Positions 47,842-58,378 of a stretch of 64,000 nucleotides of DNA are shown here, piece after piece. The position numbers and the translations under genes are program-made. The notes below the pieces were generated by a model. The model was not told the origin of the DNA and ran no database searches. It saw only the letters and a list, made by a program, of their open reading frames with translations. This DNA is from Chitinophagales bacterium (GTDB lineage Bacteria > Bacteroidota > Bacteroidia > Chitinophagales > CAIOSU01), in assembly GCA_040877935.1 (NCBI GenBank), contig JBBDNB010000008.1, forward strand, positions 67,348 through 131,347, written 5' to 3'. Each line of letters starts with the position of its first letter. Position 1 is the first letter of the stretch.

Positions 47842-48042
47842 TGATTACATGTATTGTAGATTCTTAAAAACAACTTATAATCTTGAATTTAATCAAATGT
47901 TTTAATATTTCCTTGAAATAGAGAAAGTAAAAGCTTGTTGTGCAATCCAACTATTTTATAATCCAAGCGGAAACAAACGGTTCGTTTTCATAGATGGAGA
48001 CCCAGTACTTTAGACCTACCAGACCTAAAGTTGGGATGGCGG

Positions 48043-48184
48043 GGTTATTTTGGCTGTCTGCTAATAAGAACGGGGGGTTCTCAGGCAACGCATAGTCATC
48101 CGATGACTATGGTCTATTGGTTACACGTGTAGCTTAGGAGTTTCAGGAATTCCACAAACAGCAGTCATCGGATGACTTGCACGG
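48043..48184. repeat. REP-like element, copy 2
   Basis: Same architecture as copy 1: GGTTATTTTGGCTGTCTGC start, AGTCATCCGATGACT at 48094-48108 and AGTCATCGGATGACT at 48163-48177. The inter-arm sequence has diverged from copy 1 while both 15-mers are unchanged. Confidence 0.85.
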
Positions 48185-48185
48185 C

Positions 48186-48260
48186 TGTCCTGATGATAAA
48201 GAAAATGTCTTGTGCTTTCACTGTGGTCTGACTTTGGCTCATACAGGAAAAAAATCGTAA
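48186..48260 (+). pseudogene. Possible 3' remnant of a zinc-ribbon-type gene
   Basis: An in-frame run of 24 codons ends in a TAA: CPDDKENVLCFHCGLTLAHT and KKS. CFHCG looks like a zinc knuckle, and the frame has no start. It may be the 3' fragment of a gene interrupted by the repeat. This is speculative. Confidence 0.3.
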
Positions 48261-48284
48261 ATTCAGTTTATAAAACAGTTTATC

Positions 48285-48518
48285 ATGATCACTTTAAGAA
48301 TTCGGGTTCACGAAAAAGTTTACAAACATCTAATGTGGCTTTTCAGCAAGTTTAAAAAAGATGAAATAGAAGTCTTTGAGGAAAGCGGTGATTTTGTTTC
48401 CGTTCAAGCTTACATGGAAAGGGAGTTGAAAAAAGTTGAAAACGGTACTACCGAAATAATAGACCTTGATCAATTGGATCAAAATTTAGAAGCTGTAATT
48501 AAAAAACATGAAGATTGA
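48285..48518 (+). CDS. Antitoxin of a ParE/RelE-type module
   Basis: 77 residues. The N-terminus ITLRIRVHEKVYKHLMWLFSKFKKDEIEVFEE is typical of small antitoxins encoded before ParE/RelE toxins. The acidic C-terminal half (TTEIIDLDQLDQNLEAVIKKHED) is the likely toxin-binding part. It overlaps the toxin gene by 11 bp. Confidence 0.75.
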   Translation: MITLRIRVHEKVYKHLMWLFSKFKKDEIEVFEESGDFVSVQAYMERELKKVENGTTEIIDLDQLDQNLEAVIKKHED

Positions 48519-48792
48519 TGTCCTCAAATCTTTTAGTAATAAGTTGGAGGAACAAGTGGATTACATTGCCCAGGACAAACCTGGAGCAGCAAGAAAATTC
48601 AAGAACGATGTACTACAAAAACTCAAAAAGCTGAAAAGGCTGCCCTATGCACATCGTAAATCAATATTTTTCAACCGTAATAATATTCGTGATTTAATTT
48701 TTAAGGGCTACATTATTGTGTACAAAGTAGATGAGAGAAATAAGAAAATAATAGTGTTCGGTCTTTCAAAGTACAAGGATGACATTAAGTAA
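48508..48792 (+). CDS. ParE/RelE-family toxin
   Basis: 94 residues. Small basic protein with the ParE/RelE pattern: SNKLEEQVDYIAQDKPGAARKFKNDVLQKLKKL, a buried YAHRKSIFFNRNNIRDLIFKGYIIVYKV strand set, and KIIVFGLSKY near the C-terminus. Members block DNA gyrase or cleave mRNA in the ribosome; which one applies is not clear. Overlaps the antitoxin gene by 11 bp. Confidence 0.88.
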   Translation: MKIDVLKSFSNKLEEQVDYIAQDKPGAARKFKNDVLQKLKKLKRLPYAHRKSIFFNRNNIRDLIFKGYIIVYKVDERNKKIIVFGLSKYKDDIK

Positions 48793-48923
48793 ATTTTGGC
48801 TGTCTGTTATTAAGAGAGGGAGGAGGCAGCACTCAGTCATCCGATGACTATGGTCCATAAGCTGCTCGGTAAATTGGAAGTTGCACAAATTCCACAAACA
48901 GCAGTCATCGGATGACTTGCCTG
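48791..48923. repeat. REP-like element, copy 3
   Basis: AAATTTTGGCTGTCTGTTAT start, AGTCATCCGATGACT at 48835-48849 and AGTCATCGGATGACT at 48903-48917. Most diverged copy outside the 15-mers. It starts immediately after the toxin stop codon. Confidence 0.8.
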
Positions 48924-48952
48924 GCTTGTAGCAAAACTCTTTACAACTTCAT

Positions 48953-48990
48953 TCAGAAGACCTGGTTTTAAAAATAGGAGTGAATTGTGG
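48953..48990 (-). pseudogene. Remnant of an ORF6N gene 3' end
   Basis: On the minus strand the codons read S I P Q F T P I F K T R S S E then stop. The 20 nt at 48953-48972 are identical to the 3' end of the ORF6N gene at 47292-47311 (FKTRSSE). No further homology is visible upstream. So a second ORF6N gene once lay here next to REP-like copy 3. Confidence 0.6.
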
Positions 48991-49010
48991 AATGGATGAG
49001 CTGAAAACAC

Positions 49011-49376
49011 TCATTTATTGTTTTGTCCATTTCCCTTTTTGTATTGGGCTGATGGTTCATTTACACCCACTTTAAGATTACTGAACAAGACCTCGTGCTC
49101 AACTTCAATATTGCAGTGAAAACTTTCCGGAAGGCGTGCCCAGTCAAACAATTCTACTACAATAGGAATATTGCTTTCTCGTATGTTTTCTTTTAAACTC
49201 GATAAAATATCAAAAGGTAATTCTTGCAGATTTTGGGTACGTATCACCAAATCCAGGTCGCTTCCCTCATGTGCCTTACCATTCACACGACTGCCATAGG
49301 CCCAGACTTCAAAGGGCAATTCCACTTTATTGAAAATTTCCAATAAACGCACTCTGTCTTTATCCCTCAGCAACAT
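49011..49376 (-). CDS. Minimal nucleotidyltransferase (MNT) domain protein
   Basis: 121 residues. The active-site motif GSRVNGKAHEGSDLDLV (about residues 25-41), the GSx10DxD pattern, is conserved. In MNT/HEPN toxin-antitoxin pairs this enzyme adds AMP or other nucleotides to the HEPN toxin and neutralises it. It overlaps the upstream HEPN gene by 17 bp. A basic C-terminal tail (YKKGNGQNNK) is present. Confidence 0.85.
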   Translation of the reverse strand: MLLRDKDRVRLLEIFNKVELPFEVWAYGSRVNGKAHEGSDLDLVIRTQNLQELPFDILSSLKENIRESNIPIVVELFDWARLPESFHCNIEVEHEVLFSNLKVGVNEPSAQYKKGNGQNNK

Positions 49377-49791
49377 CGTTCTGTTCTTTGATTGCTTTTG
49401 CTAATAATTTCGTGTCATCAATAAAACTGGGTAATAGCTTCAGTGTTTCCTCTGCAAATTTAACTCCATAATCGTGAGCAGTGTTGTTTCTATTGTCCCT
49501 GTATTCCAAAAACCGCTCGCTAACTTCAGTGCTAATAATGCTTTTAAGTACAGCCTGTCTGAACAAATCCTTGAAATACAATTTATCCACTGCTTTTGAG
49601 GAATGGAAATAAGGCTTCAATACTTTACGAAGCAACTTTCCACTTTGCTCAAGAATAATTTCAAATTCCTTAATACATGCCGAACGATACATGTCATAAT
49701 CAATATTCTTAGAATCTGATTTCAACAGCAAAGAATGAGCCTTTTCAAGCGTGCTAATACAGCGTTCATAAAATGTAGTGTCTATTTTCAT
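49360..49791 (-). CDS. HEPN-family nucleotidyltransferase partner (HI0074-like)
   Basis: About 143 residues, all-helical. The HEPN RNase-like motif RDNRNNTAHDYG (Arg-x4-6-His) is complete near the middle, which in toxin HEPN proteins is the RNase site. The start ATG 49791 (MKIDTTFYERC) fits homologues better than an upstream ATG at 49824. It overlaps the MNT gene by 17 bp; the two most likely form a toxin-antitoxin or regulatory pair. Confidence 0.85.
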   Translation of the reverse strand: MKIDTTFYERCISTLEKAHSLLLKSDSKNIDYDMYRSACIKEFEIILEQSGKLLRKVLKPYFHSSKAVDKLYFKDLFRQAVLKSIISTEVSERFLEYRDNRNNTAHDYGVKFAEETLKLLPSFIDDTKLLAKAIKEQNDVAEG

Positions 49792-49926
49792 AATGAAATA
49801 CCCAATTACCTGATGCAAAAACAAATATAAGCTAATTCGGGCTTTTGTATTGGGCAGGTATTGTTTTCATTTGAAAAGATGAAGGTACCCACTTACCCTC
49901 AAAGCTGGCGCAAGCAAGATAATCAA

Positions 49927-50172
49927 TCATCGCTGCTTTCTTTTTGCCTCTCTCAAGGAAAACAAATAAAGACTTTCAACTTTATCCCTGGCCCAGGGTG
50001 TTTTTCTCAAAAATTTCAAGCTTGATTTGATAGATGGATCATAATTAAAACAGCGGATATCAATCTTTTGTCCGAGCATTTCCCAGCCATAGGTATCTAC
50101 CAGGTGTCCTAAAATATCTGCCAGCTTTACACCATGCAGTGGATTGTTGGGTTGTTTTGAGCTGTCGGGCAT
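49927..50172 (-). CDS. VF530-family DNA-binding protein (DUF2132)
   Basis: 81 residues matching VF530: [33 protein letters not shown] and [25 protein letters not shown] small helical fold known from structures to be DNA-binding-like; its role is not established. The N-terminal [10 protein letters not shown] is disordered. It lies on the same strand as the MNT/HEPN pair but about 135 bp away. Confidence 0.9.
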   Translation of the reverse strand: MPDSSKQPNNPLHGVKLADILGHLVDTYGWEMLGQKIDIRCFNYDPSIKSSLKFLRKTPWARDKVESLYLFSLREAKRKQR

Positions 50173-50264
50173 ATTTTTAGCTTTTTTATTTGCTATAAAC
50201 CTGAATGCAAAGATATTTTGAATTTATTTTCCGCATAGCAAAATTATTCAACCGCGATTTTCAA

Positions 50265-50298
50265 ATAAAAAAAGGTGACCGTATTGCACAGCCACCTT
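50265..50298 (-). terminator. Terminator of katG
   Basis: AAGGTG (50272-50277) and CACCTT (50293-50298) form a 6-bp stem with a 15-nt loop. On the minus strand the T-run follows, about 75 nt past the katG stop. Confidence 0.7.
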
Positions 50299-50349
50299 CA
50301 GTTGATTAAGCAAGGACTTCAACCTGTGCTCGGAAATTATTTATTGCTC

Positions 50350-52636
<2,287 letters not shown>

Positions 52637-52887
52637 TTATACAGATAAACTTATGATAAACTCAGCAGATTATTATCTAAAGCCCCATAGATATTTAAGA
52701 TAAGCGTATTGACTTCAATTATATTGGCAGAGATAATATTATTGCTTTCTTTCTAAGAATAAGTTAAATGTGGCAAATGTTTAGTTAAACAGCATTGTTT
52801 TTTGCTATAAATTATTTACCCTATACCATTAACTATTCCGAAAGCAAGCTTGTAGTTATGAAAATTGGTTTTTGACAAAAACCAAAG

Positions 52888-53955
52888 CTACCCCTCATCC
52901 CCAACAGAAACCCTCGGATCGAGCAATGCATAAATCAAATCCACAAAAATATTGACCAGCACAAAAATTACAGCGGTAAACAACACAGAACCCATAGCCA
53001 CCGGAAAATCAAAATTCAGCAGTGCCTTCACGGTTTCATAGCCCAGACCTTTGAAGTCAAATATTATTTCCACAAAATAGGCTCCTGCCAACAGGCTGGC
53101 AAACCAGCCCGAAACAGAAGTCACAACAGGGTTCAGTGCATTGCGCAATGCGTGTTTGAAAAGCACTATATTTCCGCTCAGTCCTTTGGCCCTGGCTGTG
53201 CGCACATAATCCTGCGACAATACATCGAGCATACTGCTGCGCGTCAATTGAGTGATAATGGCTACCGGACGTATGCCCAGCGCAATTGCTGGAAGAATTA
53301 AATTTCGCCAGTTGATGACTTCTTCGCCATAATCATTGAGCTCGAAAAGTGCCCCCACATGATTCAGCCCGGTATAATCGTGCAGTAAAAAGCCAAAAAC
53401 AAGTGCAAGGATAATCCCCGAGAAATAAGAAGGCTGGGAAATGCCCACAACCGAAAGCGTAACGGCCGTATTGTCAATAAATTTATTGTGGTTGATAGCA
53501 GCAATCACGCCAAGAATAATCCCCACAATAGCGGCAAACAATATTGCGGTAAATGCCAAAATCAGTGTAGGGGGTATTTTTTCAATCAATATTTCAGAAA
53601 CAAGCCTGCGGGTTTGATAAGAACGCCCCATATAGGGTGCTTTCCAGGCCAAAACCGAATTTTCTCCAATATGAAACAAGGGGGAATAACTCAGGCGCTC
53701 CTGTTCAGCTTCTGTGGCCTCGTGCACCCAGATTGGCGACAATTCGCTTACATATTTCAAAAGACGCAAATGCAGGGGCAAATTCAAGCCCAATTCTTTT
53801 TCAATAATTTCTACCGAAGCCACATCTGCTCTTTGACCTAATGTCATCCGAGCTGAATTTACAGGGAGTACATTGAACAGAAAGAAAACGATCAATACTA
53901 CGCCAAGTAATACCAAAACTCCGTAAAATGAGCGCTTGAGCAGAAATTGAAACAA
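52888..53955 (-). CDS. ABC transporter permease, DppB/OppB type
   Basis: 355 residues. Six TM segments with the dipeptide/oligopeptide permease landmarks: N-terminal FFLFNVLPVNSARMTLGQRAD, the central NHNKFIDNTAVTLSVVGISQPSYFSGI, the EAA-like loop YVRTARAKGLSGNIVLFKHALRNALNPVV, and the end LIYALLDPRVS. Its DppC, ATPase or substrate-binding partners are not in the window, so it is an orphan here. It starts 4 bp after the BT_3928-type gene and is in the same operon. Confidence 0.9.
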   Translation of the reverse strand: MFQFLLKRSFYGVLVLLGVVLIVFFLFNVLPVNSARMTLGQRADVASVEIIEKELGLNLPLHLRLLKYVSELSPIWVHEATEAEQERLSYSPLFHIGENSVLAWKAPYMGRSYQTRRLVSEILIEKIPPTLILAFTAILFAAIVGIILGVIAAINHNKFIDNTAVTLSVVGISQPSYFSGIILALVFGFLLHDYTGLNHVGALFELNDYGEEVINWRNLILPAIALGIRPVAIITQLTRSSMLDVLSQDYVRTARAKGLSGNIVLFKHALRNALNPVVTSVSGWFASLLAGAYFVEIIFDFKGLGYETVKALLNFDFPVAMGSVLFTAVIFVLVNIFVDLIYALLDPRVSVGDEG

Positions 53956-53959
53956 TGTT

Positions 53960-55267
53960 TTATTTTAAATAGTTTGAATTAATTTCTTCATAATCAGGAA
54001 TATGCCGATGATGCCATTTCATTAGCACATTTCCATCTTTCAAAATTACCAAACCGGGATTAGATCTTACAATGGTTTTCAGGAAAATATCATCTGCCAG
54101 GTAAAAAGGGTGGTTTGAATCAATTTCCTGTTCAAAACTTTCGGGGGATGTACTTGTAACAGTAAAAAACATATAACCCGCTTTTTGGGCTTTCTCAGCC
54201 AGTGGATTTATTTTTTCTATAAAGGCTTCTTTTGCAGTATGCCTGAGATCATAAGCCACAACCATAAACACATAGTCGGGATTGTAAAGAATTTCATCAT
54301 CCATACTTTCCCCGTCTTTATTCACAATGGAAAAATTGTTTATAGGTGGAGTTTCTCCTTCTTTGATCACTATATCTTTGCGGTCAACAAATTCCCATTT
54401 GTCCCCAGAAGGCATGTTGTTGGCGTTGAATTCTTTCTCTTCACCGGTTTCTTTGTTTTTATAGGTGAATACGAACTCAACTATTGGCTGTTTGTCTTTG
54501 GGCACTGTCATTTGCTCTGGTATATTCTTTCCGGGTTTGTATGGCCTGAAATCCATTGCAGGCAAATCGAAATAGAAATTTGAAAAGCAAAACCAGGTAA
54601 AAAACAAGGTTGCCAAAACACTGATTGGTCCGGCTATATAGGTGCTAAAAAATGGTTTGATGTATTTCTTGTTGTAATACAATACCAGTATCATCACCAG
54701 CAAAACAAGATCCTTAATAAAGGACTGGAAAGGCTCTAATTTCAAAAAATCCCCAAAACATCCGCAATCGGTTACATTACCTGTTACGGTAGTGTATCCG
54801 GTAAGGAATGTGAAAAATAAAATCAGCAGGAGTAAAAGCCTGAGCGTCCAGTTGCGCATATAACCCAAAAGCAATGTAATCCCGAGCACAATTTCCAGCA
54901 CTATCATAAATACGGACATTGCTAAAGTAAATGGTTCGAAAAAACCGAGCCCAAACTCAACAAAATATTCTGTGATCTTATAAGCTGTTCCGAGCGGATC
55001 TATGGATTTCACAAAACCCGAAAAAATAAAAAGCACACCGACAAATATCCTGAAAGCCATAGTAAGCGCCTCTCCAGGCTTGTAATAATCACCAGCTACG
55101 TGCATCATCATTGATATTGCCAGGCCAGCAAGCGCGATGATCAAAAAAGTACCGCTGCCAATCAGATCAATAAAACCAAATTGATTGAGTAGGGAAATGC
55201 CTAAAGCTACGAATGACAGCAGCAATACTGCTCTTCCCGCTTTTACTAAAGTGTTTTTTTCTCGCAT
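53960..55267 (-). CDS. BT_3928-type DoxX-domain membrane protein
   Basis: 435 residues. The N-terminal half has 5-7 TM segments and a DoxX-like region (GEALTMAFRIFVGVLFIFSGFVKSIDPLG) with a CGCFGD motif in NVTDCGCFGDFLKLEP. The C-terminal half is thioredoxin-like without an obvious CxxC (FMVVAYDLRHTAKEAFIEKI, PGLVILKDGNVLMKWHHRHIP). Such proteins may link membrane-bound quinone or redox functions to disulfide chemistry; the phylum family is uncharacterised. Co-transcribed with the downstream permease. Confidence 0.88.
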   Translation of the reverse strand: MREKNTLVKAGRAVLLLSFVALGISLLNQFGFIDLIGSGTFLIIALAGLAISMMMHVAGDYYKPGEALTMAFRIFVGVLFIFSGFVKSIDPLGTAYKITEYFVEFGLGFFEPFTLAMSVFMIVLEIVLGITLLLGYMRNWTLRLLLLLILFFTFLTGYTTVTGNVTDCGCFGDFLKLEPFQSFIKDLVLLVMILVLYYNKKYIKPFFSTYIAGPISVLATLFFTWFCFSNFYFDLPAMDFRPYKPGKNIPEQMTVPKDKQPIVEFVFTYKNKETGEEKEFNANNMPSGDKWEFVDRKDIVIKEGETPPINNFSIVNKDGESMDDEILYNPDYVFMVVAYDLRHTAKEAFIEKINPLAEKAQKAGYMFFTVTSTSPESFEQEIDSNHPFYLADDIFLKTIVRSNPGLVILKDGNVLMKWHHRHIPDYEEINSNYLK

Positions 55268-55390
55268 GATTTTATTTTATCTACAAAAGAAACAAACTGA
55301 TCGGTGTAGAATGACTGTTTAAGTATTTTTAACCTTTATTCTCAAGCTTATTTATGTGGGTAATTTAGTCAATTAAAAAGAAAATTGAGT

Positions 55391-55942
55391 TCAATTCTTC
55401 TGCCCTTCACTCAACTTGATCAAGCCAAAAGCAGCATAATTCACAATATCCATATAATGCGATTCGGCTCCTTCGGATATCAGTGTCTTGCCTTTATTGT
55501 CTTCAATTTGCTTCAGGCGCATGAGTTTCATCAGAATTAGGTCGGTATAGGAATTGATACGCATATCACGCCAGGCCTCGCCATAATCATGATTTTTGGC
55601 CATCATAAGGGCTTTGGTCTGTTTGGTTTCCAGGTCATAATGTTTCATGGCTTCAGTTTCACTCAGCTCCATTGGCGCATTATTGGCAATATGCATTTGT
55701 ATCAACGCAATAATACCGTAATTGAACATGCCTATAAATTCTTCTTCTATGCCCTCTTCTATTTTGGCATTGCCCAACTCTTCAATTGTTTTTACCCGCT
55801 TAGCTTTGATAAAAATCTGATCGGTGAGCGACATGGTGCGCAGTACCCGCCAGGAGGTTCCGTAATCTTTGATCTTCTTTTCAAAAATCTGACGACACTT
55901 GTCCACTACCTGATCGTATTGCTCTGATGTTTTATTTGCCAA
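55391..55942 (-). CDS. DUF1599 protein
   Basis: About 183 residues, with a duplicated DUF1599 unit: KKIKDYGTSWRVLRTMSLTDQIFIKAKRVKTIEELG and KNHDYGEAWRDMRINSYTDLILMKLMRLKQIEDNKG. The two repeats share DYGxxWRxxRxxSxTDxIxxK, suggesting a MazG-like-helix fold. The start is taken as TTG 55942 (LANKTSEQYDQ), because the only ATG (56011) overlaps divergent folP. Function unknown. Confidence 0.8.
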   Translation of the reverse strand: MANKTSEQYDQVVDKCRQIFEKKIKDYGTSWRVLRTMSLTDQIFIKAKRVKTIEELGNAKIEEGIEEEFIGMFNYGIIALIQMHIANNAPMELSETEAMKHYDLETKQTKALMMAKNHDYGEAWRDMRINSYTDLILMKLMRLKQIEDNKGKTLISEGAESHYMDIVNYAAFGLIKLSEGQKN

Positions 55943-55966
55943 CTTATCTTTATTTTTAGGAATTCT

Positions 55967-56836
55967 ATGGAAATGGATAAAATTAAAACTTTTCACAAAA
56001 AGACCTTGCAAAGTAAAGGACGGCTCATGGATTTTTCAAGCCCAAGGATCATGGGAGTGATTAATTTAAACCGCGACTCATTTTATGCAGGCTCACAGCA
56101 ACATTCTACTGATGCTGCATGTAAAGTTGCTGAAAAAATGATTGAGGAAGGGGCTTATATTTTGGATATTGGCGCAATGTCCTCGCGCCCGGGCGCTCAA
56201 ATTTCCGATTCTGATGAAGAAGCTGCACATCTTTTACCCACATTAAAAGCCATTCGAAAAGCATTTCCCGAGCTATTTATTTCCATTGACACTGTTCACG
56301 CCAAAGTAGCCGATGCTGCTATTTCTGAAGGGGCAGATCTGATCAATGACATATCCGGTGGCGCATTTGACCCCAATTTGCTGAAAATTGTTGCAGCGCA
56401 AAAAGTGCCCTATGTACTGATGCACATGCGCGGAAAACCGAAAAATATGCAAGCACTCAATCAATATGATGATTTAATTGCAGAACTACTGGACTATTTC
56501 AACAAAAAAATTCAGCAACTTTACGCTATGGGTATTTCAGATATTATTGTTGATCCCGGTTTTGGATTTGCCAAAAATATTGAGCAAAATTTCCGCCTTT
56601 TAAAAGCTTTAAAGACCTTTGAATTCATTGGATGCCCAATATTAGCAGGATTATCGCGCAAATCTATGATCTGGAAAACACTGGAGTCTTCTCCTGAAGA
56701 AGCTTTAAACGGAACTACAGCCCTGAATATGCTCGCATTGCAAAACGGAGCCAATATCCTGCGTGTACACGATGTGAAAGCTGCTCAGGAATGTATTCAA
56801 TTGTATGAAAAATATGAAAATTCCACTATAGAATGA
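55967..56836 (+). CDS. folP: Dihydropteroate synthase
   Basis: 289 residues. The pterin and sulfa-binding barrel is evident: RIMGVINLNRDSFYAG, EGAYILDIGAMSSRPGA, FISIDTVHAKVADAAISEGADLINDISGG, PYVLMHMRG and IVDPGFGFAKNIEQNF. It condenses pABA with dihydropterin pyrophosphate in folate synthesis. cdaA begins 4 bp before its stop, a conserved Bacteroidota pairing. It is divergent from the DUF1599 gene with 24 bp between the starts. Confidence 0.96.
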   Translation: MEMDKIKTFHKKTLQSKGRLMDFSSPRIMGVINLNRDSFYAGSQQHSTDAACKVAEKMIEEGAYILDIGAMSSRPGAQISDSDEEAAHLLPTLKAIRKAFPELFISIDTVHAKVADAAISEGADLINDISGGAFDPNLLKIVAAQKVPYVLMHMRGKPKNMQALNQYDDLIAELLDYFNKKIQQLYAMGISDIIVDPGFGFAKNIEQNFRLLKALKTFEFIGCPILAGLSRKSMIWKTLESSPEEALNGTTALNMLALQNGANILRVHDVKAAQECIQLYEKYENSTIE

Positions 56837-57654
56837 TGGTCGATTTGTTTATTAAAATAGGTTTTTTCGAAATTCGATTTCTCGATATCATCGATATTTT
56901 ACTGGTAGCTTTTCTTATTTACCAGGCCTACAAATTGATCAAGGGCAGTTTTGTGGTAAATATTTTTCTTGGGATTGCACTGGTATTTATTGCGCGCTGG
57001 ACGGTTAAAGCTTTAGACATGGAACTCACCGGTTTTATTCTGGGCAACTTCACTGAAGTAGGTGTGATAGCCCTGCTTATTGTTTTTCAGCCTGAAATCC
57101 GCAAATTCCTGCTTATTCTCGGTAAAGAAAGTCGATTTACTGAAAACAACTGGATCAAAGACCTGATTTTCAGAAAGAAAAAAAATGCTCCTACAAAAAT
57201 CCCGATGATAGGTGAAATAATTCCTGCACTGCGCAGTATGAAATCGAGGAAAATCGGAGCTATACTGGTCTTTTCGGGCTCTTCACGAATGCAGCTTACC
57301 GCAAATACGGGAGTGCTGCTCAATGCCAATATTTCCAGCAAATTGATAGAAAGTATTTTTGAAAAAAACAGTCCATTGCACGATGGAGCTATGATAATAG
57401 CTGAAAACAAAATTATTGCCGCAGGATGTGTTTTGCCGGTTTCTGAAAATCCCGAATTGCCCTCGCGTATTGGCATGCGCCACAAAGCGGCAGTAGGCAT
57501 CACAGAGCAAAGTGATGTGATTGCTTTAACGGTTTCTGAAGAACGGGGAACGATCAGCTATGCAAGAAACGGGCGCATTATTCAAGACCTGACACTGAAA
57601 GAAGTAGAAAGCATATTGCAAAGCTATTTCGAAAAACTAAGCACCAACAAATAA
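56833..57654 (+). CDS. cdaA: Diadenylate cyclase CdaA
   Basis: 273 residues. Three N-terminal TM segments (about 10-80), then the DAC catalytic domain with DGA (PLHDGAMIIAEN, about residue 180) and RHR-type (PSRIGMRHKAAVGITEQSD). It makes c-di-AMP from two ATP, a second messenger for osmolyte and cell-wall control. It overlaps folP by 4 bp, so the two are translated together. No CdaR partner is visible. Confidence 0.94.
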   Translation: MMVDLFIKIGFFEIRFLDIIDILLVAFLIYQAYKLIKGSFVVNIFLGIALVFIARWTVKALDMELTGFILGNFTEVGVIALLIVFQPEIRKFLLILGKESRFTENNWIKDLIFRKKKNAPTKIPMIGEIIPALRSMKSRKIGAILVFSGSSRMQLTANTGVLLNANISSKLIESIFEKNSPLHDGAMIIAENKIIAAGCVLPVSENPELPSRIGMRHKAAVGITEQSDVIALTVSEERGTISYARNGRIIQDLTLKEVESILQSYFEKLSTNK

Positions 57655-57666
57655 CCTGGTGCCCGA

Positions 57667-57790
57667 GTAAACAACCTCGGGGCAAGCCCACGAGGCATTT
57701 ATTTGGAAAAAATACTTTTGATTACGAGGCAAGCCTCGGAGCACCCGCCTGCTTAGTCGGGCAGGTTTAAATCTCGATTATCGAATAAAA
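57667..57790. repeat. 125-bp direct repeat, copy A
   Basis: Starts GTAAACAACCTCGGGGCAAG and ends TTATCGAATAAAA. Near-identical to 63515-63640 with only a 2-nt insertion and one substitution. Contains the inner dyads CGAGGC/GCCTCG (57725-57738) and CCTGC..GCAGG. It lies between cdaA and a hypothetical gene. Confidence 0.9.
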
Positions 57791-57797
57791 TCAAGCC

Positions 57798-58361
57798 ATG
57801 ATTTCATCAGAAGAATTGCAACTTATCAAAAATGAAGAATGGATTCAGCGAAAAAGAATTGTGCTGGATAAAATTGAAAAATTGTTTTATCAAAGTGCTC
57901 AAAAATTGCAATCCACAAATGAATACCAACAATTCTGCACTGGCTTTCCCGAATTAAAAAACTTGCCCAAAGTAAACAAGGGCGAAATGCTACGCGGCCT
58001 TCCCTGGCGCATGCTCGACTTTCCTGTGCATTTCAGTAGTGATCATGTACTGGCCAATCGCCTGCTTTTTTGGTGGGGACAACCGCTTTATAATATTCTG
58101 CATTTAAAAGGGGCTTATCTGCAAAATCTTGATTTTGATAAATTGAGCAATGTGCTGCTGGATAATCCAAATCTTAAATTCAGAACTGAAGGCGAAGAAT
58201 GGGATTTTTCGTTTGTAGAAGAAAACATCATTACCAAAGAAATAATAGAAAGCTCTGCATTTCTGCAAATCTGGAAATCTTATCCACTAAAAACATTGGA
58301 GCAGATGCCTGTTAGATTTGTTGAGGATTTTAAAATTTGGAAAGCTTTGCTTTTGGATTAG
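57798..58361 (+). CDS. Hypothetical protein
   Basis: 187 residues, start ATG 57798. No recognised domain; the sequence is rich in Trp, Phe and charged residues (GEMLRGLPWRMLDFPVHFSSDHVLANRLLFWWGQP) and predicted globular, cytoplasmic. I could not name the family. It is convergent with the following methyltransferase-like gene. Confidence 0.75.
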   Translation: MISSEELQLIKNEEWIQRKRIVLDKIEKLFYQSAQKLQSTNEYQQFCTGFPELKNLPKVNKGEMLRGLPWRMLDFPVHFSSDHVLANRLLFWWGQPLYNILHLKGAYLQNLDFDKLSNVLLDNPNLKFRTEGEEWDFSFVEENIITKEIIESSAFLQIWKSYPLKTLEQMPVRFVEDFKIWKALLLD

Positions 58362-58378
58362 AAATCCGTGCTTTTGTA

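Larger units (their letters stand above)
47842..48284. other. Spacer with REP-like copy 2 and a small coding remnant
   Basis: 443 bp. The first 150 bp are AT-rich with nothing recognisable. A hairpin-forming CTTTAGACCTACC tract, the second REP-like copy (48043-48184) and a possible zinc-ribbon remnant (48186-48260) follow. Confidence 0.55.

Noticed and set aside
57655-57797. Transposon ends in the 125-bp repeat
   Set aside because: No terminal inverted repeat or target duplication is visible around either copy, so it is reported as a repeat only.
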